Source: Paramecium octaurelia (Eukaryota; Ciliophora; Oligohymenophorea; Peniculida; Parameciidae). From it: a stretch of 64,000 bases of DNA. Of the stretch, positions 25,303 through 38,906 are shown in pieces. The notes under the pieces are model-generated. The model did no database searches and had not been told where the DNA came from. It saw only the letters and a list, made by a program, of their open reading frames with translations. Where the stretch lies: positions 248,001 to 312,000 of the forward strand of contig CAJJDP010000140.1 of NCBI GenBank assembly GCA_905182995.1, written 5' to 3'. The position numbers were made by a program, and so were the translations under genes. Numbering within the stretch: position 1 is the first letter of the stretch; the number at the start of each line of letters is the position of its first letter.

Positions 25303-26533
25303 TCATAAATCATCAACCAATTATAATATTTAGAGCATGAATAGTGATTCTACTTCATCTTGTATAATTGATTATTAAATATTTGATATTGCTGCATAAA
25401 TATAATAATTGATTTGGTCGTCCTTTTGGAACCAATAAGTATTATAAAAATGCTTAACTTCTGGAGATTAAAGTATAGAATCTACGATTTAACATTGAAG
25501 GTAATTGATTTCTTCTTCATCAATGTTAAATTTATAATCTTTTTCGTACTTTTGAAGAGAAAATAGTATCTAGTCTTTAATTTATCCTGCAACTAATTAT
25601 TTTAGTTCTAATTCCTTATTTTCTAAACGTTTGAATTTAATTTAAGCATAGTTTTCACAATACTATGGATCAAATTTGAAAGTTTTCAAGTTTTAAGTCA
25701 TTGATTGAATTATATCTTACAATAATAATTCAATATAAACTTATCCATATTTATTTCCAATTTCAATAATTTATTTAATCACATTATTAACTTTGTCAAC
25801 TGCTTTTTATCTTATTGGATCAATATCTGTATCATCAATATCCAATAATTTAAAATGTTTACTCTTTTTTTATTAATCTATTTTATATTAATCTATTATT
25901 TCTTATATATAAAAGATGATTGCTTCATTACTTGAATTTGATTTACATAAAGATTAAATTTGTTATATTACCTATTTGTATAATGAAGTATTCTTATCTT
26001 TATTTTTTTTCTGATTTATTCTAATTCTATTATAACATTTATCAATGATTTCACTTATAATTTATTTAATTTCAATAGATGCTTTTTATTTAACTCTATT
26101 CCCTTTGTCTAATGGACAAGAATATCCAGTAAAATGAATAGAATAATCTAACAATTAATAAATTAGACCTGGATATTAACCATCTTCTTAAAAATAGAGC
26201 CAAATTCTATTCATATCCAGATATTCATGTTAAAGTCCTTCACTTTCAATATATTCTACTTTTTCTAATAAAGATAGAATTAAATTAAGGAATGAACCAA
26301 ATTGAATTCTAACAAAGTCTATATCCTATAATTATATAAATAAAAATAATTACAATGTAAAATATTAGATCACTTAATCTTATACATCTACTGTGATTTA
26401 TGGTGTAAGTTATTATTTTATTAGGTATATCTAATTTTCCTGATTGAAAATAATCTAAACTAAACGATTTTATCAAGTTATCCTCATTTTAAAAAGTGTA
26501 AACCTCTTGAGAATAATAACAAAATTTTAACAT
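25303..26533 (-). CDS. family A protein, member 4
   Basis: 400 residues, the inverted partner of member 3. It has a 28-nt intron (26326-26353) at the same codon boundary and length divides by three. It differs from member 3 by scattered replacements (for example LDIPNKII instead of LDELNKII) but keeps an open frame throughout, so both seem functional. The C-terminus ends in a slightly different sequence because the arm ends there. It lies convergent to member 3 with about 4.6 kb and several genes between them. Function unknown. Confidence 0.85.
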
Positions 26534-26633
26534 TATAATTATATTTCTATTAAATTTTATCATAATCATATATTCTAACTAGCAAATAATACTATATTAC
26601 TATTAAATTACAAATGTTATAATTAAATTATCA
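25310..26633. repeat. inverted repeat 2, right arm
   Basis: Reverse complement of 19380-20700. The identity ends about 100 bp upstream of the member 4 start, near 26633. Confidence 0.85.
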
Positions 26634-27259
26634 ATACTTTTATATTTTCTATATATAAAAGTATTGAGTATGTCTAGAGGATTGCTCTAAATTATAGCTT
26701 CCATTAAATGTATTTGATAGATTTAAATTAAATAATCAAGAGTCATATTTATTTGTAAAATTATGAATCGTCCTTTTTAAAATAAAACACTCTTAATTTA
26801 TAACTAATTAGATTCTTATTATCTTATCAATTAAACCTATAGAATCATAAAATGTTCATTATATTTGGATTAATTCTATGGGCAAGATCTAATATATTTA
26901 TTAATATTATAATTTGAAAAGAATAAAAATAAATTTGCGCAAAATTGAAAAGAGACTTTAATCAAATTTAATGTTAAACCTAAATTTTTTTTAAAAATAC
27001 AACAATAGAATTTAAAGTATCGTTTTAAGTCTCAGAATAGAATTATAATTCATTTTTTAATAACATATTTTAATTATTCTCCAATTTGTCAGAAGATGAA
27101 AAGAGTTGATTGAGGTTTTGCTCATTTAATACATTTATTTGCCTGTAAGAGGATTCTTTGCTTGTGTGCTTTTCTTGATCTCAATGTTTTACAATCGTAT
27201 TTCTTTACAAATATCATTTGGATAATCATACATCTGATTATTATAATTATTAAATTTTA
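26534..27259. other. divergent intergenic region
   Basis: About 720 bp between family A member 4 (minus) and the large NTPase gene (plus), so it should hold two divergent promoters. It contains a short palindrome of the form TACTTTTATA...TATAAAAGTA at about 26635-26665. No gene recognised. Confidence 0.5.
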
Positions 27260-30200
27260 ATGGGCTTCTAACCAGATTATATGCAAATGAATCTGAGAGG
27301 AGGAGGTGCATTCTGTAGTTAATTCATAAAAAAGGAAAGAAGGATGATGGACTAGGTTAAAAACAATATCATCATGACTATAAAGGAAAATACTAAATAA
27401 TTAATGCAATTATCATAAAAATTTTAAGAGGCTCCTTAATTTCAGGAATAAGCAATATAAGTTATGAACATATTACTCAGTGAGAACAAAAAATTGTAAC
27501 AATCATATATTAGAACAACTATGTGCTATTTAATTACAATAGATAATGAGAATGATATTTATGACATCCTATTGGATGGTCTCATATCATTAGAAGCCTT
27601 TATTAAACATTAAACTATTAAGGCTCATTAAGTGATTTATTTCTGTCTTGATATATTCTACATCGTATATTAATTTCAAGTAAGACTAAAAGGTTCCTTT
27701 TTGCCTCATTAACATCGTAATTAATATGCGACTGCTATTGAAAACTTGTAAAATGCAGCAATAGCACAAAATCTTTTCATTTATGAAATATCAATTATTG
27801 AAATAGCATATGAGTATTGCCAAAAGGATCAATACTCTCCTTTAAAATTTCGGAAGGATTTATTCAATAATCCAAAAACGTTTGATGTGCACACATTGTT
27901 TCAGGAAAATCAACAATTATTAAATTATAAATTTGATTCAAATTAGAATGTGAAAGAGATCAACCATTTTGAACTGTATTGCTTTTATTAAAGCATAAAA
28001 TGGGCTGTAATCTTGTAGGTTCAGATTCCGAATCAACCAGCACTTCTAATTCCGATAAGGATTCTTGAATACACCTTTTCTTAGCATTTATTAAACGAAT
28101 ACTCCTTGCTTCTGACCTAATATTGGATCCAAATAGTATTCGATCTAATCGCTTAAGCACAATATGAACCTATTCATGGTAATCAAAATTCTATGTTGGT
28201 TCATAATAAATTTAAGGAATTATCAAAATTTCTAATTGAATACTATTTGAAATTCTACGCATAACTTAAAGTAAAGGATAGTAACATAGAAAACCTAATA
28301 ATTAATCCCTATTATGAAGTGATAACATTTTTATCAAAGTAGGCTTAGTATTTAAAAGTTGTGATTGACAAAATAAATTTAATAATAAAGAAGTTTAAAA
28401 ATCAATCAAATTTATAGCTGTTGACCAAGTTGAAAAACTAATATTTTAAGTTTGTTTACCTAACAAATGAAATCTACTAAACTGTTGTTTTGGAAACACA
28501 AAAACTTAAATTAGTGAACAACAATGAATCCCAAGATTTCGATGAAATTTCTAAAGAATATTTTAAGGAAATTCCCAAGATTAATTAAAAGATATTTGGA
28601 TTGATTATTGGGATAGAATAATCAATTAAAAATCCTGTCGGCCCCTAAAAGATTGAGGTCTCTGAAGAAATTTAGTTTCCAAAGATTATCTATTCTTTGA
28701 TTGATAGTCTCAGAATATATAAAGAAGACTAATACTATCAGTACGCCAAGATATAAAGACAAAAATAATTGATTAATGGGGGCAATCCACCTTAAGCCAA
28801 GGAGGTCATTGATATAAAAGTTCCTATCAAATCAGCTATATTAATGGCAACTTCTAGATTTTCTGATGGTTTCTCAAATTAAAAGGAAATTAGTTAAATC
28901 AATAATGACACAAACCTTTCACTAAGATCTGACTAATTAATTTCATTAGAGGATTTAAACAAATTATAATTGAACTGTTTCAAATGGGACGTGATATTGA
29001 AAAACAAAAGCATGCACAAGGAGAACAAAAAACAAATTTTACCTTAATATCGGAAAGGAATGGAGAAGTTAGATCTTCCTGAGGCTGCAAAGTGGAATAT
29101 ATTGAAGGAGAATCTAAATGACTAAGAATAAGAAATAAAAAAGGATATCAAAGAAATTAACCTTAATATTTAATCCTTAATAACTTTTAAAGAAAATGTG
29201 AGTAGTTATATATATGACGTTATCCATGAACCCGATGAAGAAAAAAAAAAAATCATACTTAATAAAGCTTTTTAGGATCTTACAAAATTAATTAAAGATT
29301 TAAAATTGGATCGATTAAATGGAGATTTCTAAATGAAAAATGAGAGAAAAATTCCAGATATCAATCATTAGATAACATTTGATGAATTAAATAAATTAGA
29401 ATTAAATTATTTTACATTACCAAAAGTTAAGAACTAGAAATTGGATTATAATGACCTCAACCTTATCAATAGGAAATCGAGCTATATATCTAAAATCCAG
29501 TACATATTGAATAAAAGTTTTATTGGAGATGTGCAAATGATTCTTAAAAATGAAATCGCACGTGAATATATCCCAAAAAAGTTTTTGATCAGTTAAATTT
29601 TTGAAAAAGATTCTAATTCTAGATTATTATATCGCCATACTCAGCCTGAATGGAAGAAAGCAATTTAAGAGTTGACTCAAAATAATTTAGTTAGCGTAAT
29701 GAAAGAGTTGCTTAGGGATATGCAAGAATTATAGGCTGAAGTAAGTAACTTAGATGAGGAAGTCTAAAATCACATGATTGATCTTAACTCATTGATAAAT
29801 AATTTTAAAAGTACAAATTAATTGATAATTTCATTGGGCCGAAATGAAGATGAAATAAAGAACCTGATTCAAGAAATATCTCAATTCACCAAAAAAATGG
29901 AGTAAGAACGAAGACAACAAAGAAAAAAAAAAATCAAAAAACCTGAAGTGTTAAACATTGAACCTGCTAAAGGTTATTAAGAGTGCATCGAAAATTATAA
30001 AGTAGTACAATTGAAGAGAAAGTTGTAACTTGATACCTGTAATTGTTAAATCAATCCAATATATGTTGAATAAAGATTCAAAATTAAAAAGTATAATGAA
30101 GAAGAGAAAATATCTTAAGAGTTAATTTATGTAAATTCCTTATAATAATTTTAATTCGAATGTTATTGTGAGGTCAATGAGTTTCTTTAGAATGATAAAG

Positions 30201-33200
30201 GATGGTGCGAAGTGTTATTACTTTTTGGTTCTTAGGGATCCGGTAAAAGTCGAGAGTTAAGAATTATATAGAATAAATTATGGGGACAATACTAATCATT
30301 GGGCTGGTTTCCTATTTTAATATCTTTATCTTCAGTTACATAAAATAATAAATTATTTCTTGGGAAATTAATGTAGATTTTTTTAAATGATTAACATTAT
30401 AATGATTTTATAAAGGCAGTCAACTCCAAATAAATAAAGGTCTTATTTTTACTAGATAATATAGATGAAGTAAAAATAGACATTGTAAAATAGAATTTAA
30501 TTAAACTCAATTTTCAACATATAGGTATTGACAACAAATTGATTGGAAAAACAGTGAAATTCATAGCTTCAGCAAGATCTGAGCTTAAAGACTTATAAAA
30601 TTATTAGTCATATTTGTCGTATAATCATAATAACATAAATTTGATGACTGAGATCGAATTGTTGCCATTTAACGATGATTAAAGAAAACAATATTTTTAA
30701 TTGTATCACTAAATAAGCATCAAAAAAATAATATTTAATCATTTTATAAAACATAGTAATAACAAAGATCAATTTGAAAAAATCTGGGAAACCCTTGAGA
30801 TAGACATTCAGAAATTTATTAATTAACAAGAGCATGAACCCAAATATCTTATGGATCCAAATGAAAATTATTTGGATTTATAATAAGCAATTGTAAAGAG
30901 TGGACTGATAGAAAATACATAACAGAACTATTTTTAACAGATAGTTCAAGACATATCTAGACTTAGAAGTACAATTAATTATTTGGAAATTATAAAGAAT
31001 CATCGATTTGAAAATCTCACTTAAACACCATTATAGTTAGAATTTTTTGTTTTACAATTTTCCACATTGCGAACAGCATTCAAAGATATATATTTTAAAG
31101 AATAACTAAAAAAATCCTATTCTAGGTTGAAGCAGAAATATTCAAATTCCTCCACATAACTTCAAATCAATCGATATTCAGCATCGCTTAATGTTCCATC
31201 TTTAATGTAAATATAAATAGATCCTGAAGCTGAAAGTGTTGAGAATACGTTATAAGTATTGGAATAATAAAATTTTTTTTAAAAATATCAATATTTCAAT
31301 TTACTAAGAGGCGATGTTAGAGGAATTCAAATGGATACAGATGTATTCGCTATCAAAAATGATTCAAATATAGTGATTGATGCATTGAGGGCTAATAATT
31401 TGACAATGTATTAAATAATTACAACCTTTGTGGATGAATTAAACACAAAGTATGCTAAATAACTTATAGATGAGATAGAACCATATGAATTTCATTACGT
31501 ATTCGAGGAGATTAGCACTAATTGTAAAAATTTGGCTTTCTAAATGACAACAAAAAACAGTCTAGTAACAGAATTGTAGATTATAAGAGAGGATGATGAA
31601 GCTGAGGAACAATAATCTGAGTGTGAACAACTGCAGTATAACCCTTATTTAATAATAAGATAGGGAAATGTTTGTAGCTTTAAGAATAAGATTATACAAG
31701 AATATTACTTTGCCCACTACTTAGAAAGGATTTTAATCAAAGAAAGGATGATAAACGATATATCGAATAGTGAATTAAATAAAGTTAATTTGACAGAAAG
31801 TAATTTTACAGGTGCCTTGAATATTTTGAGGGAGGACCTTCGAAAGACTGAGAAAATCAAGGAAAAATTAATTAAAATCATAAAAATGTCATAAGATTCT
31901 CAATATACGCGTGTTTCATCTAATTGCATGTATTTGATATCATTCCTGAATTTCAATCTTGGGGGAGAGGATCTTTAGAATATTCATATATCAGATACAA
32001 GTATTTCTGGGATCAGTTTTTTTAATTGCAATTTAAGTGGATCTGTATTTAAAAATGTGATTATCAATAGATGTAACTTTGACTTTGCTAAATTGAATAA
32101 TGTTAAGTGGTCTAAGATCTAAATTGCAGAAACAGCAAGCCTATAACAAAAAGAGAAAGTAGAATAAGTAGCTTTTACTCCTGATGGAAACTACATGATT
32201 TCTTTGAGTGCTGTAGTGTTGAAAAAATGGGATTGTAGAACTTATGAACTAATTAGTCAAGTAAATCAAGATAAGGCAGATCATTTTCAATCTTTGGCAA
32301 TATCGAATGACCATTTTGCGTACAATAAATAATATGTAGCAACGTGTTCTTAAAAAGAGATTGTTTTGAGAGATTTAAACACTTTGGATGACATTCAATA
32401 TAAAACTCAAATAACTTTCCAACCTATCAATGCTTTGCAGTTTTCTCCTGATGCAGAAATAATGGGTCTAATTGACTCTAATGGAGGAATGAGATGTTGG
32501 AAGTCCGACGGATAATCACTTTAAACTAAGTAGGTTGGGGTAGAAAATATTATTAGGCATTCCCCTTAACCTTTATACTAAATAAACAAGATAGCATTTA
32601 ATGAAAGTAATAGTTACTTCTTGTTTAAAGGTAATTCGAACTTGATATTATTTGAATTATAAAGTTTAAGAGGTGATCCAGTATAATCAATTGAAGCAGA
32701 TTTATTTAATGCTTCATTGAATGGGAAAACCTTTGCAATTGCTAATAAGGAAGATGTTATTTTTTATAACTGGTAATGTCAGAATTTAATTGAAACATAT
32801 AGGATTAATTTCAGAGTTTAAATTTTGTAGTTCATAACTTTCAACTCAAAATTGCAAATTGGCATATAACTTAAGGAGGATTTAGTGCTATGGAATACTC
32901 AAGACAATTGTATTTAAAGAATATTTAAAGGCTATCAGAAAACCCAATGTTATAATATTAATCCTGAAATGAATGTCATTGCCTAATGGAATGACATTAA
33001 CGAGATCATTAAAATCTGGAATATGGATGATATAAAGCCAAATAAATATTATTAAATTTTTGATAATGAAGTATTAAAAGCAGAATTCTCATATAATGGG
33101 CAGTTGATCATTTTATAATTGTAATCCAAAATAATATTTTGGGATTGTCCAAATGATGAATGCATTAACATTCTAAATGAATAAACTTAATTCTGCTTTT

Positions 33201-35131
33201 CCAAATAAGGTAATTATATGGCTACATAATGGTCTCGTCATGGCATTATATTGTGGGACAGTACCAACATTTACGACCTCAGACGCTTATAAATAATTCA
33301 TGACATCTATTCATTTAAGAATATTTTCTTTTCCACTAAACAAGAACTATTAGCACTTATAACAGACGACCGAGAACTAATGAAGACTTGGAAATTGGCA
33401 TCTATTATTAAGGGAAGCAATAATGAAAATGAATAAATCGCCATCAATTCAGAGTTCGGTGACATAGTCTGCGTAGCTATCTCTGGAGATGATAGTTAAA
33501 TTGCTTATGTTGGGATTAGAGAACCAAAGAGTATTCAGATATATGACAAAGAAAAAGGAGTCATATTGAAAAAACTGACTCATTATCAATAGATTTTGTC
33601 AATTGAGTATTCTAGCAATGGATAATTACTTGCATCAAGAAGCTAAGATGAATCTATTAGAGTTTGGTATATAAAAGAGTCAGGTTAAAATTTTATTCCT
33701 TTGAGGATCAAATATAATCCAAATTTATTAGATAGTTAACATATCTGTACCTGGATACCTATTTTTGAAAAAATCATAGCATCTAATGATGGAGATCAAA
33801 TAATCTTATGGGAAATGCTTTATTCTAATTATACCACATTATTGGAGGAGAAGATGAGATTCGTATAATCGAATGGCAATCTAAATGAGGAATTTTAAAC
33901 TTACTCCAAAACATCACTTGTTGCTGATGATTGCAAAGGTTAGGAATGCCTACAAGTTTCATTTTCTCCAAATGCAAAATACATAGCAGCATCATATTTT
34001 CCACTAAACAACACAAGATTTGAAGAAGCAGAAAGAAATACCACAATAAATATAACTCCAAGAATAATAATTTGGAAGTTGGAGGATAAAACTGTAGTCT
34101 AATCATTTGTACTTACATTCTGGCAAAGATTTAATTTTTCTTCCGATTCATCATCGATTGTATCTCTTGAGTATGATGAAGTAAATAAAACTAATAAGCT
34201 TAAATTTGACCCAATAATTCGGAATGCTGATACTGTCTCAAATTATATAGAGATGGGATTCAATCATCCTTTTAATTATGTGACATTCTCTCCTAAATTT
34301 TAATAATTTTTAGCTGTGAGGGAAGAAAAAGGATTTATCAATCACATAGTTCTATTCACTATTTTCGATCAGTAGCTAATCTTATTAGATTATTTTCAGG
34401 TTCCTTATGGACTGGCTGTCACTTTTAAAAACGATGGTGAGTTCCTAGTATACTCAGGTAGAGATACTATCTTAATAAAGAAAATATATAATGTTGAATA
34501 GCGGACTGAAGTCAGACGACTTAAAGCAGAAAATCATTGGTCACAAATTATATCTAAGTCTAATGATAGCACTTTCTTTGCTTTTTGCGATGAAAAACGA
34601 TAATTTATCTTGTCTACATATGATAAAACGGTTCAATATGAAAATGAAATGCTAAATTTTCAGATTCTTTCAGTTTCATTTGATTTGAAAAATCATACGA
34701 TGGCATGTGGAGGAGAAGAATTAAATATTGAATAAGGTGCTGAGAAAAAAGGAGTTGTTAAAATAATAGATATTCACAATCTAGAAGCCCTTGATGTGCT
34801 TCAAAACATAATTTATGCATACAAGGTTATACATGTCATCTTATCAGACGATGGAACTTATTTATTAATTTAAGAGTAGGATTGTTAAATTTATTTGCTG
34901 AAAAAATAAAAAGACATTGATCAATATTAGATTGAGTTCATGCTGGATTATGCGGTAGGTATATTAAATGCTTCTTTCTCATCAAATTAAAATGATTTCA
35001 TCATATTAATAAAAGGGGGAAATGTCTTCTTTTATAATTTTATTGATTCATCCTTAAGGTTAAAAAATGATATTAATAAAGTATTAATTCAATTATATCT
35101 TTTAAGGAATCAAAGACTCTATATAGGCTGA
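27260..35131 (+). CDS. STAND-type NTPase with C-terminal WD40 repeats
   Basis: One intronless frame of 2,623 codons, read through without a TGA. The first ~960 residues are helical and polar, with a basic coiled-coil-like stretch near 890 (MEQERRQQRKKKIKK). A P-loop, GSQGSGKS, lies at residues 990-997 and a Walker B-like LFLLDNIDE at about 1062-1070. This is the layout of NACHT/STAND ATPases; the third P-loop residue is a TAG-coded glutamine. About 1577-1612 has pentapeptide-like spacing (SGISFFNCNLSGSVFKN). From about 1640 to the end come degenerate WD40 repeats (SPDGNYM, KTWKLAS, SIRVWYIK, IILWEM). STAND proteins act as ligand-triggered switches, with the repeats as sensor. In ciliates such genes form large families, and a remnant of a relative lies at about 63016-63390. 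The ligand and partners are unknown. Confidence 0.95.
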
Positions 35132-35455
35132 AAACAATACCTAAATACTACGCTATATAAGCAAGGAAGTGCGAATTGGAAGATGCCAAAATTTCTACTG
35201 AAAAAAGTTCATTATTATAATTATTTAAATGCTACGGTGCCCATTGAATTATAATTAATTAAAAATAAGGTAATTCCTTAAATAAATTATTCAATTTTTA
35301 ATTTATGTAACCAAGACCCAAAAGAAACTCTTAAATTTTCAACTGTTATTTAATATCAATATATTTAGGGATAATACTAAAATTAACCAATATATATTTA
35401 TAATTACACTTAGATGAATTGAAATATCATTTCTATATATTGGATAATAATAATC
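35132..35455. other. convergent intergenic region
   Basis: About 320 bp between the convergent stops of the NTPase and the kinase. No gene seen; should hold both 3' ends. Confidence 0.6.
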
Positions 35456-36560
35456 TCAAGATTTAATGTCACTTATTGATTTAATTGAATTGGTAAAATA
35501 TTTACCAATTATTTTACAAATTTAAAAATTTTTTGTCTCAAAACTTATCATATCCTCTTAGTCACTATACATATCGTCTTTATTGTTCTCATTAGAATTA
35601 TCAATCAAAATTGAGGTCTCTATTTCATTCTAAGATTCGAATACTTAGTTTATTTAGAAAACCGAGCACTAGGGTTTTTTTATCATTTCCATAAATAAGC
35701 TTTTGAGATAACCATAATCTGGCAAGATGTTGTACTTCAAAGAGTCTATGTAAGACATGATCTCCTAAAACTATAAAGGAAAATTCTGAGTTAAGGAGGT
35801 AGAGTTAAAATGAAATGACTTGATCCTCCCAATGACTTTGATGTCTACTTCCCTACATCCCCAAGATGGTTTTTGGAACCATGGCAAAGTTGCTAAGGGT
35901 TAAGAAAATACATACAATTTCTTAAGAAAACCAAAACATACAAGAGACTTTCTAAATCATCCTTGTAACCTAGCTATTCTCCCTTGTGCGATTGTCTGCT
36001 GGCAAAATTTAATGAGCCAATAAATACATCTTTCAATAATTTAGAATTTCTAATTATTTCCTAAGATAATCCAAAATCAATGAGTTAAATAAGATCAGGT
36101 TGTAATATTTTAGAATCATTTACCAAGGGTGATGATATCATTATGTTTTCTGGTTTAATATCGAGATGAAGAATGTTCAAATCATGAACTTTTTCCAAAA
36201 TTTCAGTAATTCTCAAACCAATTCTTAATATTTAAGGCAAAGATAATTGTTTCCTTTTGGCTATGTCACCTAAATTACAATGTAGTAATGGAATAATAAG
36301 AAAAGATCTTAATTTCTATATTAGATAAATTACTTATTCTCTGGGGTGACTCCATATGATATCAAAGCTGGAATGCCTGCTGTCCCTTTTAATTTTTTAA
36401 GTATTACAATCTCATTTGCGATTTAACCTATTCCTGGGGATTTTTCAATTTTAATCGCCTACACCTCAGAATTTAACCTATTCTCCACCTTATATATCAT
36501 ATGCTCAGACCCACACCCTAGATTTGAAAGAACATGATATTGAGATGCCTCAAGATACAT
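35456..36560 (-). CDS. casein kinase 1-like protein kinase
   Basis: 351 residues after introns of 26 nt (36308-36333) and 23 nt (35893-35915); length divides by three. Kinase landmarks are complete: glycine loop LGCGSEHMIYKV (14-25), Lys37 in AIKIEK, HLDIKPEN (123-130) with Asp125, and DFGLS (153-157). CK1 hallmarks are the IGSLNFAS segment in place of APE, the GYKDDLESL block and the STLPWF motif that follows the second intron. The C-terminal ~70 residues are acidic and polar (NENNKDDMYSDQEDM), perhaps autoregulatory. The glycine loop has Glu-His in place of smaller residues, but all catalytic residues are present, so an active Ser/Thr kinase is expected. CK1 families are much expanded in ciliates. 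The gene converges with the NTPase gene. Confidence 0.94.
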
Positions 36561-38906
36561 CAAAATAACTAGTTATTATATTAAAATAATTAAAGAACAA
36601 TGTTCTTGTTTAATATTCAAAATAACGGGGTGAAACCTATGTTTTTATAATAATATACAATAGAATGAAATATAATTTCACTAATTAACACTATAATTCT
36701 AATTTCTTCTAACTATTTACCTAGTAAACCTTTAAGAAAATATCGACTTGAAAATTCTTGCAATATAAGAATTCTATTTTATATTTAAACTATTATCCTT
36801 ATAATTTACACTCATACGTATTGATATTATGTTTTTCATAAATGGTACACACAAGTTCAGAATATTTTAAATAAAATTACTCATTGTTGTGAAAAGTAAA
36901 TTGAGAATAATTTTCCTCTTTGATGATTTATTAACAATATGAGTGGCTATTGAAAAGAATATATATTCCATTTTTAAGTCAAAACAGAGAGGCCATGACT
37001 AGAATATGCATATTAGCATTCGATTCAACCATCTAATTAAAAATGGAAAATACTTCATAATCAAACTTGATCTCTGATAATATAATTGATATATTACAAT
37101 TATTCTTTCAATGTAATTCTCATACTCTCTCAGATTGAGCTTAAGAAGATAATTTCTCTGGTAGCAAAATTTTTTGACATCTAAAATACACCATTTATTT
37201 ATATTAATTGTAATCTATCCATATATAATTGATGAAATCAGCAGATGGGCATCAAATTTCAAATGCTTAAAATAAATAAGAATAACTCAACATAAAGAAT
37301 AATAATTATTTTAGGACTTAGCAAACATTCTCCAAATAATATGGAGTAGTCATTAATTTATAAAATTTAGAACAAATGCAATAAACAACCTCTAATTGAT
37401 TGATTAAGTTGATCAATAAATCCACGTTATTTAGAATTTATCATTTTTATTTGCTTTGTAGAAAAAATTTATTAAGTTAAAGAACAAAAAATGTATACTT
37501 TATTAATATTTTCAATATTAATTAGAGACATTCATTTCAAGCTTAGATTTCGACATCCAATAAATCAAGTCATATTCAAATGCTAAAATAAGTATTTGTC
37601 CAATAAAATAACATATATATATTTAGTTCATTACACTTTTACTTTATAATATTTTATTATTATTTACTGAATATAAATTCATAGATTTTGTAAAATGAAA
37701 GGTGATAATATCATCTAAAAATGAACTAGAACTGCAGCTCAATTAATTAATAAAGAAAAATTAACAACACTTTAATGAGATTGATATTAATAAATATATT
37801 TAACTAGTTTTAATTAAAATTTTTGTTAGTTAGTATAAGTATTATATTCATTTCAATTTCTGAATGTTTTTAACTTCCAAATTTTAGTATAACAAAATTA
37901 AGAAATAAATGAGAATAATTTTTCTGATTTTCATATAATTTATTTTATTTTTATTTTACAACCTCTAATTTCTTAAAAAGATTCAACAACAAAAAAAGCT
38001 ATAAAACTCAATTTTCTGATATAGATAAGCAGAACTATAAATAACATTTATATTAATCCTTTTCAAGAACCATGTTAAGTTTTATCTCTTTTTGTGAAAT
38101 CAAAAATTTGAAATATGAATAAAAAAAGGAACTCATTTTTGATTTATAAATATGAGACATATTAGAGCATTCTAGTTATTTTTAATAAAAACAAAACTTT
38201 GCTACGAGGTTTAAATCACTATAAAATGAATCTTATATTTTAATTCATACAATGATTGTATGTTTGACCTTCAAAATTGTACAAATAAATGCTTAAATTA
38301 TATTTTTCATTTTTTGGATGACATGTAGAATTTTTTAATGTTGTTTAATTTAAATTATGTGTTTCTTTTAGTATTTAATAAGTTAAAACATTGGCAAAAA
38401 GAAAATGATTATTAAATGGTGTTTCAAAAGTTGTGAATCAAAATATTATAATTTTAACCTGTATGTGGATGAAAATACATTTATAGAGAAAGATTCTTTT
38501 TCTATGGATTGCTTCTAAATTAAATATATTACATAATAGAATAAAATCTTATATTCTTTAGCTACTACTTGATAATTTATTTTTTATTAATTTAGTATAA
38601 ACTTGAAAAATTATGGCCGAGTTTCATTGTAGATATGAAGATCATCTTGAATAAGCAATTTTAGGATTTTGTATTAATATTGGTTGTCACTAAACTCCTC
38701 AATTTTGTTTTTAATGCTTCAACACTAACTAAAAACAACATCAAGCCTAATGTCTCGGATTTTCTACAATCAAAGAACTTATCTAAGAATATATTCAAAA
38801 AGAACATGAGTTTTATGGAAGACTACAAAATTTTGAGAGCAGCTTCAATAATTTTATTAATCAAATGTAAAAGAAAGCATAGAATAACCTCAAGAAATTA
38901 TAAAAA
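36561..38906. other. 2.3 kb with no firm gene
   Basis: Upstream of the kinase (minus) and of a TPR gene (plus). A plus frame at 36995-37138 (MTRICILAFDSTIQLK...) and two further TGA-free stretches to about 37400 look mildly protein-like, but no normal intron joins them. A 76-codon frame at 38680-38910 precedes and overlaps the TPR gene start by two bases and may be an untranslated leader or a missed 5' exon. The rest is AT-rich with no signal. Confidence 0.4.

Noticed and set aside
27960-28160. 66-codon minus-strand ORF
   Set aside because: Shadow of the NTPase gene.
33825-34106. 93-codon minus-strand ORF
   Set aside because: Shadow of the WD40 part of the NTPase gene, which is open throughout on the plus strand.
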